Source of the DNA: Aureispira sp. CCB-QB1
GTDB lineage: Bacteria > Bacteroidota > Bacteroidia > Chitinophagales > Saprospiraceae
Direction: 5' to 3'
Assembly: GCA_945870185.1 (NCBI GenBank)
Contig: CAMBRK010000005.1
Location: 60,787 to 124,786 of the forward strand
Length of the DNA: 64,000 nucleotides
Position numbers and translations under genes: made by a program
In this document: positions 46,583 to 55,335 of the stretch, piece by piece
Layout: every line of letters begins with the position of its first letter
How positions within the stretch are numbered: position 1 is the first letter of the stretch
Notes under the pieces: model-generated
Database searches by the model: none
What the model was told of the DNA's origin: nothing
What the model saw: only the letters and a program-made list of their open reading frames with translations

Positions 46583-49036
46583 CTATCTTCCTGCAGATAT
46601 GATTTCTGCAAATATACCCGCTGCCGTTACTTCTGCACCTGCGCCAGGTCCTCGGACTACCAAAGGTCTCTGTCTGTATCTTTGTGTGGTGAATACGATC
46701 ATATTGTCGCTGCCGCCCAGATTGTAAAACGGACTATCAGGTAGTACAGTTTCGACACCACAAGAGACTTTACCATTTTCTGCTTTTGCAATAAAACGGA
46801 GCACTCCATTTTGAGATTTTGCTACTTGGAGCATGGTTTCAAAATGGCTATTGTGATCTTCTAGACTGGCAAAAAATGCATCAACACCTATTGCATCCAT
46901 ACAAGCATCTGGCAGAATCGGTAGCATAGTCACATCTTGCGTGTTAACCAAATATCCGGCTTCACGGGCAAGGATCGTGATCTTTCGCGTCACGTCAACA
47001 CCCGAAAGGTCTTCTCTAGGATCAGGCTCTGTATATCCGAGCATTTTGGCTTCGTTTACCAGTTGGTTAAAGGACTTAGAGCCATCAAAATTATTAAAAA
47101 TAAAAGACACCGAACCTGATAATACGGCTTCGATGCTGATGATTCTGTCGCCGCTTTGGATGAGGCTGCGCATGGTAGAGATGACCGGAAGGCCCGCACC
47201 CACATTGGTCTCAAATAAAAACTGAACATTGTGTTGTTTGGCTAGTTGCTTGAGATGGAGGTAATTTTCATATACTGAAGATGCGGCTACTTTGTTGGGC
47301 GTAGCGACTGATATACTTGCCCTAAATATACGCTCATACAGTTGCGGTATATTTGTATCCGCAGTATTATCAATGAAAATCGTATTGGCCAAATTAAGAG
47401 AAATCATTTTGTCCACAAACGTCTCCGGCGAAGAAACCTGATCACTTTCCATCAGCTGTTCTTTCCAATGGTGCAAATCTATACCATTAGGGTTAAAAAT
47501 CATTTTTTTAGTATTGGAGATACCACAGACTTTGATTTCCAAACCATTTTGGCTGCGCAATATTTCCTTTTGTTCTTCCATCTGATTTAACAAAGTACCA
47601 CCTATGAGACCGGCCCCAATCATAAATACGTGAATTTGCTTGGTATCCGATAGAAAAAAGGAATCGTGAATCGCATTGAGCGCTTTTGATTCGTCACTTT
47701 TATTGATGACAAAAGAAATATTGAGTTCTGAACTCCCTTGAGCAATAGCTATGATATTGATACCATTTTTACCTAATCCTTCGAAAAGCCTACCGGCTAC
47801 ACCAGGGACATTTTTCATTTGCTCTCCGATGACTGCAACCACACAAAGATCCTTTTGGGCTTTTATTGGCTCAATGAGACCATCTTCTATTTCTTTGACA
47901 AATTCATCTTCCATCGCTTCGATAGCCTTTTTGGCTTCTTTGTCTGATACTGCAATACTTATGGAATGTTCTGACGATGCCTGTGTGATGAGAATGACAT
48001 TGACTTTTTCCTTACCCAAAGCGGTAAAAAGCCTTCCTGATACACCTGGAACTCCCATCATGCCGCTTCCTTGCAATCTGATCAGAGATAAATTTGCAAG
48101 TGAGCTGATACCTTTGATGGTAGATTTGAAACTTGCGTCATGTTCTTTATGTATCCGAGTACCTCCAAACTCTGGGTTAAATGTATTTTTGATGTAAATA
48201 GGAATCCCTTTGCGTAGCGCAGGCTGAATCGTAGGTGGATAAATGACCTTAGCCCCAAAATGCGACATTTCCATTGCTTCAGCATAGCTGAGTTGAGGTA
48301 TGGTGAAAGCTTGTTTGACTTTCCTAGGATCACATGTAAGTACACCGTCTACATCCGTCCAAATTTCCAATACTTCTGCATGGAGTGCGCCAGCCAAAAT
48401 CGCTGCTGTATAATCAGAACCACCACGACCCAGCGTAGTAGTAAGCCCGCCGATATCTGAGCCAATAAATCCGGTAACTATCTGGACTTTGTCGTCATGT
48501 TCCTGATAATATTTTTGTGTTGCTTCGTCAGTAAGTTTGAAGTTTACTTTAGCAGAACCGAAATCCTTATTGGTTTTGATAATTTTGCGTGCATCGAGAT
48601 ATTCAGAGGGTATGCCGCGCTCCGCAAAAGCTTCTGCAATGATATAATTGGCATTGCGTTCACCAAAGCTTAGGACATAATCCATAGTCCTAGGAGAGAC
48701 TTCTCGTACCAAAAAAATACCTTTGAGTAAGTCTTTTAAGGTTTCGTGATTTTCATCAATATCAGCAATAACCTGAAGATATTTTTCATCATTTAGTAAA
48801 GCTTTAGCAGCTTCGTTGTGCCTGTCTTTAAACTGGTGAAACAAAGCAATATATTTATCTTTGCCCTGGCTAGCCAACTCACTCATCTCTATAAGCATAT
48901 CCGTGACACCACCGAAGGCAGAAAATACCACAGTTAGTTTTTCACCACTTTCAATTCTGGGTTTCAGAATATTGGATATGCCTATAATACGCTCTGCAGT
49001 AGCCACAGACGAGCCACCAAATTTTAAAACTTTCAT
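46583..49036 (-). CDS. thrA: Bifunctional aspartokinase/homoserine dehydrogenase
   Basis: The fused enzyme of the aspartate pathway to threonine, methionine and, through the kinase, lysine. The aspartokinase domain opens MKVLKFGGSSVATAERI, has GFIGSDIGGLTTTLGRGGSDYTA near residue 195, and is followed by two ACT domains (about 310-460) for feedback control. The homoserine dehydrogenase domain starts near residue 465 with VFMIGAGLIGGTLLNQM and contains VLSGSVSFIFN and GYTEPDPREDLSGVDVTRKI. Length 817 is normal. thrB and thrC are not adjacent, so the usual thrABC operon is broken here or continues elsewhere. No leader peptide was identified. Confidence 0.95.
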   Translation of the reverse strand: MKVLKFGGSSVATAERIIGISNILKPRIESGEKLTVVFSAFGGVTDMLIEMSELASQGKDKYIALFHQFKDRHNEAAKALLNDEKYLQVIADIDENHETLKDLLKGIFLVREVSPRTMDYVLSFGERNANYIIAEAFAERGIPSEYLDARKIIKTNKDFGSAKVNFKLTDEATQKYYQEHDDKVQIVTGFIGSDIGGLTTTLGRGGSDYTAAILAGALHAEVLEIWTDVDGVLTCDPRKVKQAFTIPQLSYAEAMEMSHFGAKVIYPPTIQPALRKGIPIYIKNTFNPEFGGTRIHKEHDASFKSTIKGISSLANLSLIRLQGSGMMGVPGVSGRLFTALGKEKVNVILITQASSEHSISIAVSDKEAKKAIEAMEDEFVKEIEDGLIEPIKAQKDLCVVAVIGEQMKNVPGVAGRLFEGLGKNGINIIAIAQGSSELNISFVINKSDESKALNAIHDSFFLSDTKQIHVFMIGAGLIGGTLLNQMEEQKEILRSQNGLEIKVCGISNTKKMIFNPNGIDLHHWKEQLMESDQVSSPETFVDKMISLNLANTIFIDNTADTNIPQLYERIFRASISVATPNKVAASSVYENYLHLKQLAKQHNVQFLFETNVGAGLPVISTMRSLIQSGDRIISIEAVLSGSVSFIFNNFDGSKSFNQLVNEAKMLGYTEPDPREDLSGVDVTRKITILAREAGYLVNTQDVTMLPILPDACMDAIGVDAFFASLEDHNSHFETMLQVAKSQNGVLRFIAKAENGKVSCGVETVLPDSPFYNLGGSDNMIVFTTQRYRQRPLVVRGPGAGAEVTAAGIFAEIISAGR

Positions 49037-49128
49037 TCAAACTCTTATTAACAGGGACAAAATTACAGTCAAAAACTGAAATTATTCTTTTTTATCACTT
49101 GCAATTATCAAAATAAACAAAAAGCTGG

Positions 49129-49677
49129 CTATCGAGAAGATGACCTAAATCCAAATATACTTCCACATGCACCTCCAATAATATGAGCAGACTCAGCTAT
49201 TTGATTGACTTCGACACTTTGCAAAAGTTCTTTTCCAACGAAAAGTAAAGCCACTAAAATAAATGTGACCGGTATCTCACCAGAACTCACATTGGTAAAG
49301 GATACCAATAATATCAACATAAATACAATGCCACTAGCTCCTAACAGTCCGGTATCAAAAAACATGACATTTATGATTCCTGTGACTAAAGCGGTGATCA
49401 TGATCATATATAATACCTTTTGCGAGCCATATTTTTCTTCGATAATAGGTCCCAACAACAGTATAAATGTAAGATTGCCCAATAAATGCTCTAGGTTGGC
49501 ATGACCTGCAACATGGGTTATTAATCCGGATACCGATAGTGGATTAGTCCAGTCGATTTGCGGATATACTGTAAATATGGGCATCAGATTTCCCATCAAA
49601 AATTTGTCTACAACATAAATTGCTGTACAAATCAAAGCAAAACCCAGAATCACGGGGGCATTCCATTTTATTTTCAT
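49129..49677 (-). CDS. Rhomboid family intramembrane serine protease
   Basis: A 182-residue, six-helix membrane protease. The catalytic serine is in GASGIVFM (S115) and the histidine in AHIIGG (H165); GHANLEHLLGNL near residue 59 carries the supporting histidine and asparagine of the oxyanion site. This small rhomboid cleaves membrane-embedded substrates. In bacteria, roles range from quality control to maturation of Tat or secreted proteins. Its stop is 92 bases before the thrA start on the same strand. Confidence 0.87.
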   Translation of the reverse strand: MKIKWNAPVILGFALICTAIYVVDKFLMGNLMPIFTVYPQIDWTNPLSVSGLITHVAGHANLEHLLGNLTFILLLGPIIEEKYGSQKVLYMIMITALVTGIINVMFFDTGLLGASGIVFMLILLVSFTNVSSGEIPVTFILVALLFVGKELLQSVEVNQIAESAHIIGGACGSIFGFRSSSR

Positions 49678-49697
49678 TTAAAAGTTTTAAAGTTTAG

Positions 49698-50378
49698 TTA
49701 ATCCAATGGCTCATCATCCTTATCCTTTTTGATATGGGCTTTTAGCATTCTAATCAGGGACAGGAACTCTTTGGGATTGTGGATAGATTTATCCTTTATG
49801 ATATCATTAAATGCTTCTATGATCATATTAAGGCTATCCATTTTGATATGAAGGTCATCCGGATTTTTGGTATCCCAATATTTGCTCTCGTCCATCATTT
49901 CAAAATCTGCCAGATATTTTCCACTCAGGTACCTAAGCAGCTCAATAATTTTAATGTGTGCTTCTGCTCCTGCGTATTGGGTTTTCACAGAAATATTAAA
50001 GGCAAAATCTGATGGGTCAAACTTGTCATCATCTTCAGAAATGATTGGTTCTGGATTTTCATCATTCAAATCAAGTTTTACCGTTATCACTTTTACATTT
50101 CCTCTATTTTCATCTTGCATCAACTGTCTGAAAAAAGGATTAAACAATCTGCCTTCACTATTGAAAACCAATGAAATAGGCTCACATTCGGGTGGAACAA
50201 ATATAATTCCGTAATCGTGATCATTGATCGGTTTCTGAAAAGCATGGTTTGGAAATTGGGTTTCAAAAACATTTACTTTCCACCCTAGGGTTTTGCAAAT
50301 ATCTTCTACCTCTTCTACAAGTAGCGGTAAAGCTGCAGCTTCTTGGAGTCTGCCTTTATAATGAAAAGATAGTCCCAT
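49698..50378 (-). CDS. Conserved hypothetical protein
   Basis: A 226-residue soluble, acidic protein with an opening MGLSFHYKGRLQEAAALPLLVEEVEDICKTLGW. The middle contains YGIIFVPPECEPISLVFNSEGRL and an acidic linker (NDENPEPIISEDDDKFDPSDFAF), and the tail is charged. I recall close relatives in Bacteroidota annotated only as hypothetical. The start of the rhomboid gene lies 20 bases after its stop, so the two are likely one operon. Function not assigned. Confidence 0.72.
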   Translation of the reverse strand: MGLSFHYKGRLQEAAALPLLVEEVEDICKTLGWKVNVFETQFPNHAFQKPINDHDYGIIFVPPECEPISLVFNSEGRLFNPFFRQLMQDENRGNVKVITVKLDLNDENPEPIISEDDDKFDPSDFAFNISVKTQYAGAEAHIKIIELLRYLSGKYLADFEMMDESKYWDTKNPDDLHIKMDSLNMIIEAFNDIIKDKSIHNPKEFLSLIRMLKAHIKKDKDDEPLD

Positions 50379-50449
50379 AGGATGAATTTTAGATTGTAAC
50401 GATATACAAAGTTATGTCTTATATTTCTAATAACTAAATAATGCGTATT

Positions 50450-50545
50450 TTATTTTAGTTGAAAGTGAATGTGATCATCATGCTTATGAGTAGGATCAAT
50501 GGTTTGGGTTACAAATACTCCCAAAAGTTTTCTTTGTTGACTTTA
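50450..50545 (-). pseudogene. Remnant 3' end of a LAS-type peptidase gene
   Basis: On the minus strand a frame without a start reads SQQRKLLGVFVTQTIDP then THKHDDHIHFQLK and stops at 50450. The ending matches the C-terminus of the intact gene at 50719-51519 (SVRHDDHIHFQIK), and the DNA around it (AAGTGAATGTGATCATCATG) closely follows that gene's 3' end. It is best read as what is left of a tandem duplicate. Confidence 0.55.
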
Positions 50546-50718
50546 ATAAGTTTAGTTGGGTGGTACTTTTCTGTAAATGATTTTGTAAAAACTACTTTTT
50601 TAAATGGGCTGTATTTGAGAATAAAACCCCAAAATATTATAATATTTTATGAGTACAACCCCAAAATATTATATTTTTAAAAAAAATATCAATATCATCA
50701 GATAATTTTATTTGAACT

Positions 50719-51519
50719 TTACTTTATCTGAAAGTGAATGTGGTCATCATGCCTTACTGAATGGCATCCCTGAAACCTAATCCTTTGATCGGTAATTCGC
50801 ATTCTTCTAGATAGGTGCGGCTCTATAAATATCTTTTCTAAAAAATTGTTTTCAAGAAGTAATGAAATGAGTTTTGATGTATGTTTTTCAGATAATTGCA
50901 AATCCTTATTGATTGTTCCAAAGGTAAAGAATTTTGCATAGTCGTATTGATAAAAACCTTTATTTTTACACTGTAAAGTAAAATTTTCTTCGTTTTCCTT
51001 TGGTCCTTCAAAAATTCCATAACCACTCCTTGATTTCAATAAATTTGTTTGATTACCTTTTACATCTTTATAAATAAAACTAAGGTCTAATTTTTTTCCA
51101 TCATTGTGACTTAGATGCGGAAACAATGGAAAACCATCAATAAAAGGAAAGTTTGCATCGAGGTAATGAATCCTTATATTAGATGACAAGTCCATGATTT
51201 TGTCGGATGTTTTACTTAATAAATTATTTACTTCCGGTTTCACATAATTTCTATTTAAAATTATCGTCCAATAATTCGCTGGCTTCAAATTTTTATTGGA
51301 AATCACCCTTTCTCTTCCGAATACTAAGGCTATAGGTGGTACAACAATAAAAGTTGTAAAACAATATAATACTGTAAAAATGAAAGCTTTTTCCCAAAAA
51401 AGTTGTCTTCTAATTTTTTTACAAATAATCTGACTAACAATAAATACAAGTCCACCTATTTGGGTAATAATGGTAAGGAATAAAAAAAGTATGATCTGAT
51501 AAAACAAAGTAAATTTCAT
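50719..51519 (-). CDS. Membrane-anchored LAS-type zinc peptidase (M15/M74-like)
   Basis: A 266-residue protein with two N-terminal membrane helices (about residues 5-30 and 44-68) and a domain carrying the zinc pattern of LAS enzymes: LSHNDGKKLDLSF near residues 136-146 (H-x6-D) and DDHIHFQ at the C-terminus (H260, H262). LAS enzymes include D-Ala-D-Ala carboxypeptidases and murein endopeptidases such as MepA, so a cell-wall role is inferred. The spacing is that of the family but overall similarity is low. A small remnant copy lies downstream. Confidence 0.62.
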   Translation of the reverse strand: MKFTLFYQIILFLFLTIITQIGGLVFIVSQIICKKIRRQLFWEKAFIFTVLYCFTTFIVVPPIALVFGRERVISNKNLKPANYWTIILNRNYVKPEVNNLLSKTSDKIMDLSSNIRIHYLDANFPFIDGFPLFPHLSHNDGKKLDLSFIYKDVKGNQTNLLKSRSGYGIFEGPKENEENFTLQCKNKGFYQYDYAKFFTFGTINKDLQLSEKHTSKLISLLLENNFLEKIFIEPHLSRRMRITDQRIRFQGCHSVRHDDHIHFQIK

Positions 51520-51536
51520 AACTAAGATTTATATCT

Positions 51537-51995
51537 CTACATCTTAAACTTAGCTACTTTTTCACTTACTTTGATATACTCACCTAGTGCTGCTGATCCA
51601 TACCAAGGGATCAGGTCCACATCAAATACTCCTGCTTTGATTGCTGGGTCTGTATCGCAAAGCGCCTGTGCTTCTTCTTTAGTTTTGACATTCAGAATAA
51701 AAAGTCCTCTGTAAGCGAGCTCATTTTGACCAAAAGGTCCTGCCACAAAAAGCAAACCTTCTTTAACCATTCTCTGGATGTTGGTCATATGGCCTTTAAA
51801 TAGAGCATTCAAAGTGTCTTTGTTTTCGATCTTAGCTTTTCCGGTTTTGAGAATGACCAATACATAATTTTTCATACCATAATCGTCTGCCCCAAGTTTT
51901 ACTGCGAGTTGTGGGTCATAATCAGGATTTATTGATTGTGAAAAACCAAAATTCATAACAAGAATGGTGATGAGTAAAAGTATGATGGATTTCAT
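51537..51995 (-). CDS. Exported YciI-like domain protein
   Basis: A 152-residue protein with a signal peptide (MKSIILLLITILVMNFGFSQ, ATG 51995; the GTG two codons earlier is less likely). The mature part has the YCII dimeric ferredoxin-like fold: YVLVILKTGKAKIENKD, LFKGHMTNIQRMVKEGLLFVAGPFGQ (the conserved histidine and GPF), and LRGLFILNVKTKEEAQALCDTDPAIKAGVFDVDL-type ending. YciI proteins are usually cytosolic and of unclear catalytic role; export is uncommon but known in Bacteroidota. It lies 17 bases upstream of the LAS-peptidase gene. Confidence 0.82.
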   Translation of the reverse strand: MKSIILLLITILVMNFGFSQSINPDYDPQLAVKLGADDYGMKNYVLVILKTGKAKIENKDTLNALFKGHMTNIQRMVKEGLLFVAGPFGQNELAYRGLFILNVKTKEEAQALCDTDPAIKAGVFDVDLIPWYGSAALGEYIKVSEKVAKFKM

Positions 51996-52064
51996 GATCA
52001 CGATAAAAAAATTTGTAAAAAATAGTATAACGAAAAAATTACCTTATTTGTTATTATTGAAAAT

Positions 52065-52096
52065 AAAAAGGGCCAGAATAACAATCCGACCCTTTT
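52065..52096 (-). terminator. Terminator of clpB
   Basis: On the minus strand GACCCTTTT's complement and GGGCC form an 8-9 bp stem (plus-strand AAAAGGGCC at 52066-52074 and GACCCTTTT at 52088-52096, one mismatch), followed by TTTTTATTTTC. It begins 16 bases after the clpB stop at 52112. Confidence 0.7.
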
Positions 52097-52111
52097 CACT
52101 AATCAATCTAT

Positions 52112-54847
52112 TTATTTATTATCTTCATCGTCTTCATCTTCTATATCCTTTACCAGATCATTGACGTCTTTGGTGGCTTTTGTGAGCTTATCCAGATTGT
52201 CCTTTTTCTCCTTTGCTACATTTGGCTTTGACGTAGAATTGGTGGGCTCTGAAGCGAAGACAAATCCTTTAGCATCTGTGCCGATATAGATGGTATCTCC
52301 TGCACCAAACTTGCCACTAAGCACATTTTTGGCAAGCTCGTTGATGATCTCTTTTTGGATGACTCTGGCCATAGGTCTGGCACCAAACTGTGGCTCATAA
52401 CCCAAATCTGCCAAAAGATCCATCGCTGACTCATCAAAATGAATACCTATTTCTTGTTTGGCCAAGTTTTTGGTCAGTTTCTTAATCATCAATGTTGCAA
52501 TTTGCTTGATTTCTACTTTGGACAACGGCAAAAACATGATCTTTTCGTCTATTCTGTTGAGAAATTCCGGTCTTAGATTATCTTTCAGCAAATCAAAAAC
52601 TTCCACCTTGGTGGTCTCTATGATGTCTGCTTTGTGTTTATCTCCTAAAGCATCGAGATCTTCAAAGTTTTCCAAAATCACTTCTGAACCCATATTGGAT
52701 GTCATGATGATAATGGTATTTTTGAAACTGGCTACACGACCTTTATTATCAGTCAGCCTTCCATCATCGAGGACTTGCAACAAAATATTGAAAGTATCTG
52801 GGTGCGCTTTTTCGATTTCGTCCAGCAAAATGATGCTGTAAGGTCTCCTGCGTACTGCTTCTGTGAGTTGTCCACCTTCGTCATAGCCTACATATCCCGG
52901 AGGCGCTCCCACAAGTCTGGAAACAGAGTGTTTTTCCTGATATTCACTCATATCGATGCGCGTGATAGCTGTCTCATCATCAAAAAGGACTTCTGCAAGC
53001 GCTTTGGCCAATTCTGTTTTTCCAACTCCAGTAGGACCCAGGAAAATAAATGACCCAATAGGTTTCTTTTCATCTTGTAATCCTGCTCTACTTCTTCTGA
53101 CAGCATCCGCCACAGCAACTACTGCTTCGCCTTGACCAATAAGTCGCTTGCCGATCTCTTCTTCTAGTGATAAAAGCTTTGTTTTTTCGCTTTGAAGCAT
53201 CTTAGATACAGGAATGCCAGTCCACTTACTGATGACATCGGCTATATCATTGGCAGTAACCATTTCATTGGTAAATCGGCTCTCTTCTGGCAATTGCTCC
53301 AGTTTTTCGTTAGCTACTTTGAGTTGGGCTTCTTTCTCTTTGAGATCACCGTACCTTATTTTGGCCACTTTTTCGAAATCACTTTCACGTTCAGCCTTCT
53401 GGGCTTCATACTCCAGCTGTTCTATTTGTTTTCTGATATTTTGGATGGTATCGACGATTTCCTTTTCTGATTGCCATGCCGCTTTGATAGAATCGAGTTT
53501 CTCTTTGGCGTTGGCGATTTGCTCGGTGATAACTTTGAGTTTTTTGTCATCTTTTTCCTTTTTGATAAATTCTCTCTCAATCTCCAACTGACGTACCTTT
53601 CTGTCAAGCTCGTCCACATCTTCGGGTACGGAGTCTAGTTCGAGTCTCAATTTTGCAGCAGCCTCATCTATGAGATCTATGGCTTTATCTGGCAATTTTC
53701 TTTCGGAAATGTATCGATGTGATAGCTCAGCGGCGGCAATCAGCGCTTCGTCCAATATGCCAATTTTGTGATATACTTCGTACTTTTCCTGTATACCACG
53801 TAGGATTGATATCGTATCTTCTACGGATGGTTCGTCTATGGTGACTGTTTGAAATCTTCGTACGAGCGCCTTGTCATTTTCAAAGTACTTTTGATATTCG
53901 TCCAAGGTGGTAGCGCCTATAGTCCTAAGTTCTCCTCTTGCCAGAGCGGGTTTCAAAATATTTGCGGCGTCCATAGCACCTTGACCACCACCAGTACCTA
54001 TCAGAGTGTGGATTTCGTCAATGAAAAGTATTACTTCACCATCTGATGCGATGACCTCATTGATCACCGCTTTGAGTCGCTCTTCAAACTCACCTTTATA
54101 CTTTGCACCAGCTACTAAAGCAGCCATGTCCAAGGTAAAAATCTTTTTGCTTTTCAGGTTTTCAGGTACATCTTGCTGTACGATACGCCAAGCTATTCCC
54201 TCTACTATGGCTGTCTTACCCACACCTGGGTCTCCTAGGAGTATTGGATTATTTTTCTTTCTTCTGGAAAGAATATGCAAAATCCTCCTGATCTCTTCAT
54301 CTCTTCCAATGATGGGATCTAGTTTGCCGCTTTCAGCTCTCTCGTTGAGGTCAACAGCAAATTTTTTGAGAGAATTGTATTGATTTTCCGCATTTTGATC
54401 GGTTACTTTACGACCTTTACGCAGTTCATTGATGGCAATTTTCATTTTATCTGCAGATGCCCCTTGATTTTTAAGAATGGAGGACGCTTTGTCATTGCCC
54501 ATGATAATACCTAAGAGCATGAGTTCTATAGTAATGAATTCATCTCCAAACTCTTTTAACAATTTTTTAGCTGTGGCTAGTGCTTTATTCGCGTCATTGG
54601 TCAGATATTGTTTATCACCACCTTGTACTTTGGGATATTTTTCTAATTCAACATTGAGATCTCGTTTTAATATTGCAATATTGACTCCCATTTTGTTTAG
54701 GAGAAATTCCGCAAGTTTAGGGTCAGTCTCCATGATTCCCTTGATAAGATGCACTGTATCAACACTTTGCTGATCCAATGAACCGGCTAGTTGTTGTGAT
54801 TTTAAGATCGCTTCCTGCGCATTTACGGTAAAATTGTCGTATGTCAT
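52112..54847 (-). CDS. clpB: ATP-dependent disaggregase ClpB
   Basis: An AAA+ chaperone that, with DnaK, resolubilises aggregated protein. The order is: Clp N-domain (MTYDNFTVNAQEAI... to about residue 145), AAA-1 with Walker A GDPGVGKTA near residue 206 and Walker B ILFIDEIHTLIG, the coiled-coil M-domain (about 410-525, diagnostic for ClpB over ClpA/ClpC), and AAA-2 with GPTGVGKTE near 602 and ILLDEIEKAH. The pore-loop tyrosines KYKGEFEER and GYVGYDEGG are present. A C-terminal acidic and lysine-rich tail of about 50 residues (ATKDVNDLVKDIEDEDDEDNK) is longer than in E. coli. Heat-shock control is expected but no operator was identified. Confidence 0.96.
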   Translation of the reverse strand: MTYDNFTVNAQEAILKSQQLAGSLDQQSVDTVHLIKGIMETDPKLAEFLLNKMGVNIAILKRDLNVELEKYPKVQGGDKQYLTNDANKALATAKKLLKEFGDEFITIELMLLGIIMGNDKASSILKNQGASADKMKIAINELRKGRKVTDQNAENQYNSLKKFAVDLNERAESGKLDPIIGRDEEIRRILHILSRRKKNNPILLGDPGVGKTAIVEGIAWRIVQQDVPENLKSKKIFTLDMAALVAGAKYKGEFEERLKAVINEVIASDGEVILFIDEIHTLIGTGGGQGAMDAANILKPALARGELRTIGATTLDEYQKYFENDKALVRRFQTVTIDEPSVEDTISILRGIQEKYEVYHKIGILDEALIAAAELSHRYISERKLPDKAIDLIDEAAAKLRLELDSVPEDVDELDRKVRQLEIEREFIKKEKDDKKLKVITEQIANAKEKLDSIKAAWQSEKEIVDTIQNIRKQIEQLEYEAQKAERESDFEKVAKIRYGDLKEKEAQLKVANEKLEQLPEESRFTNEMVTANDIADVISKWTGIPVSKMLQSEKTKLLSLEEEIGKRLIGQGEAVVAVADAVRRSRAGLQDEKKPIGSFIFLGPTGVGKTELAKALAEVLFDDETAITRIDMSEYQEKHSVSRLVGAPPGYVGYDEGGQLTEAVRRRPYSIILLDEIEKAHPDTFNILLQVLDDGRLTDNKGRVASFKNTIIIMTSNMGSEVILENFEDLDALGDKHKADIIETTKVEVFDLLKDNLRPEFLNRIDEKIMFLPLSKVEIKQIATLMIKKLTKNLAKQEIGIHFDESAMDLLADLGYEPQFGARPMARVIQKEIINELAKNVLSGKFGAGDTIYIGTDAKGFVFASEPTNSTSKPNVAKEKKDNLDKLTKATKDVNDLVKDIEDEDDEDNK

Positions 54848-55238
54848 TTCTGTTAATTATATTTTGGATATTTATTGTATAGACATCAAACATTTTACCA
54901 TTTTTGAATTACAAGCCAAAATGACACAAAATCTTGATATATAATGACAAAAAGTCTCTATTGTAGAAATTTTTGTATCTTTGTCAGTGACTTTTAATAG
55001 ATTACTTTATGATTCTTAGTATAAAATTTTATTTAGGATTGCCATGAAACAATAATCTGATATTTACATAAATTTGTTTTATATACAAAATTATATTTTA
55101 ATAAATCAAGTTTTATTTTTCGTTTGTACTGGGATGTTTTTTTTACTAAAAAATTTTGACCATAAATTTCGGTTTTTCAAAAATTAAAAGTTATCTTTGT
55201 ATTGATAATTATATTTTCTTTATATTAAACTTTCAATT
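54848..55238. other. AT-rich divergent region
   Basis: Between clpB and the repeat-switch gene. TATCTTTG occurs at 54976-54983 and again at 55192-55199 on the plus strand. No open frame longer than about 13 codons with ATG is seen, and no stable hairpin. Confidence 0.45.
55192..55199 (+). promoter_or_regulatory. -7 promoter element of the repeat-switch lipoprotein gene
   Basis: TATCTTTG is a perfect TAnnTTTG, 40 bases before ATG 55239. A matching -33 TTTG is not clear. It places the transcript start near 55205, downstream of the TTG at 55156, which rules out that upstream start. Confidence 0.6.
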
Positions 55239-55245
55239 ATGTTAC

Positions 55246-55280
55246 ACAACACAACACAACACAACACAACACAACACAAC
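55246..55280 (+). repeat. Pentanucleotide microsatellite (ACAAC)7
   Basis: Seven perfect ACAAC units, preceded by AC, follow the ATG at 55239 after four bases. A 5-bp unit shifts the reading frame with every gain or loss, the usual design of slipped-strand switches. Confidence 0.95.
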
Positions 55281-55335
55281 TAGAAGTTTTGGTGTTTCTT
55301 ATCGATTTTTAAGGCATTATAAAAATCTATGCATT

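Noticed and set aside
53192..53591. Long antisense frames within clpB, thrA and the M36 gene
   Set aside because: They follow the codon periodicity of the sense gene and have no start context or domain; they are shadows.
55156..55335. TTG start at 55156 for the cysteine-rich lipoprotein
   Set aside because: It lies upstream of the best promoter element, uses a rare start codon and would place about 45 residues in front of the signal peptide.
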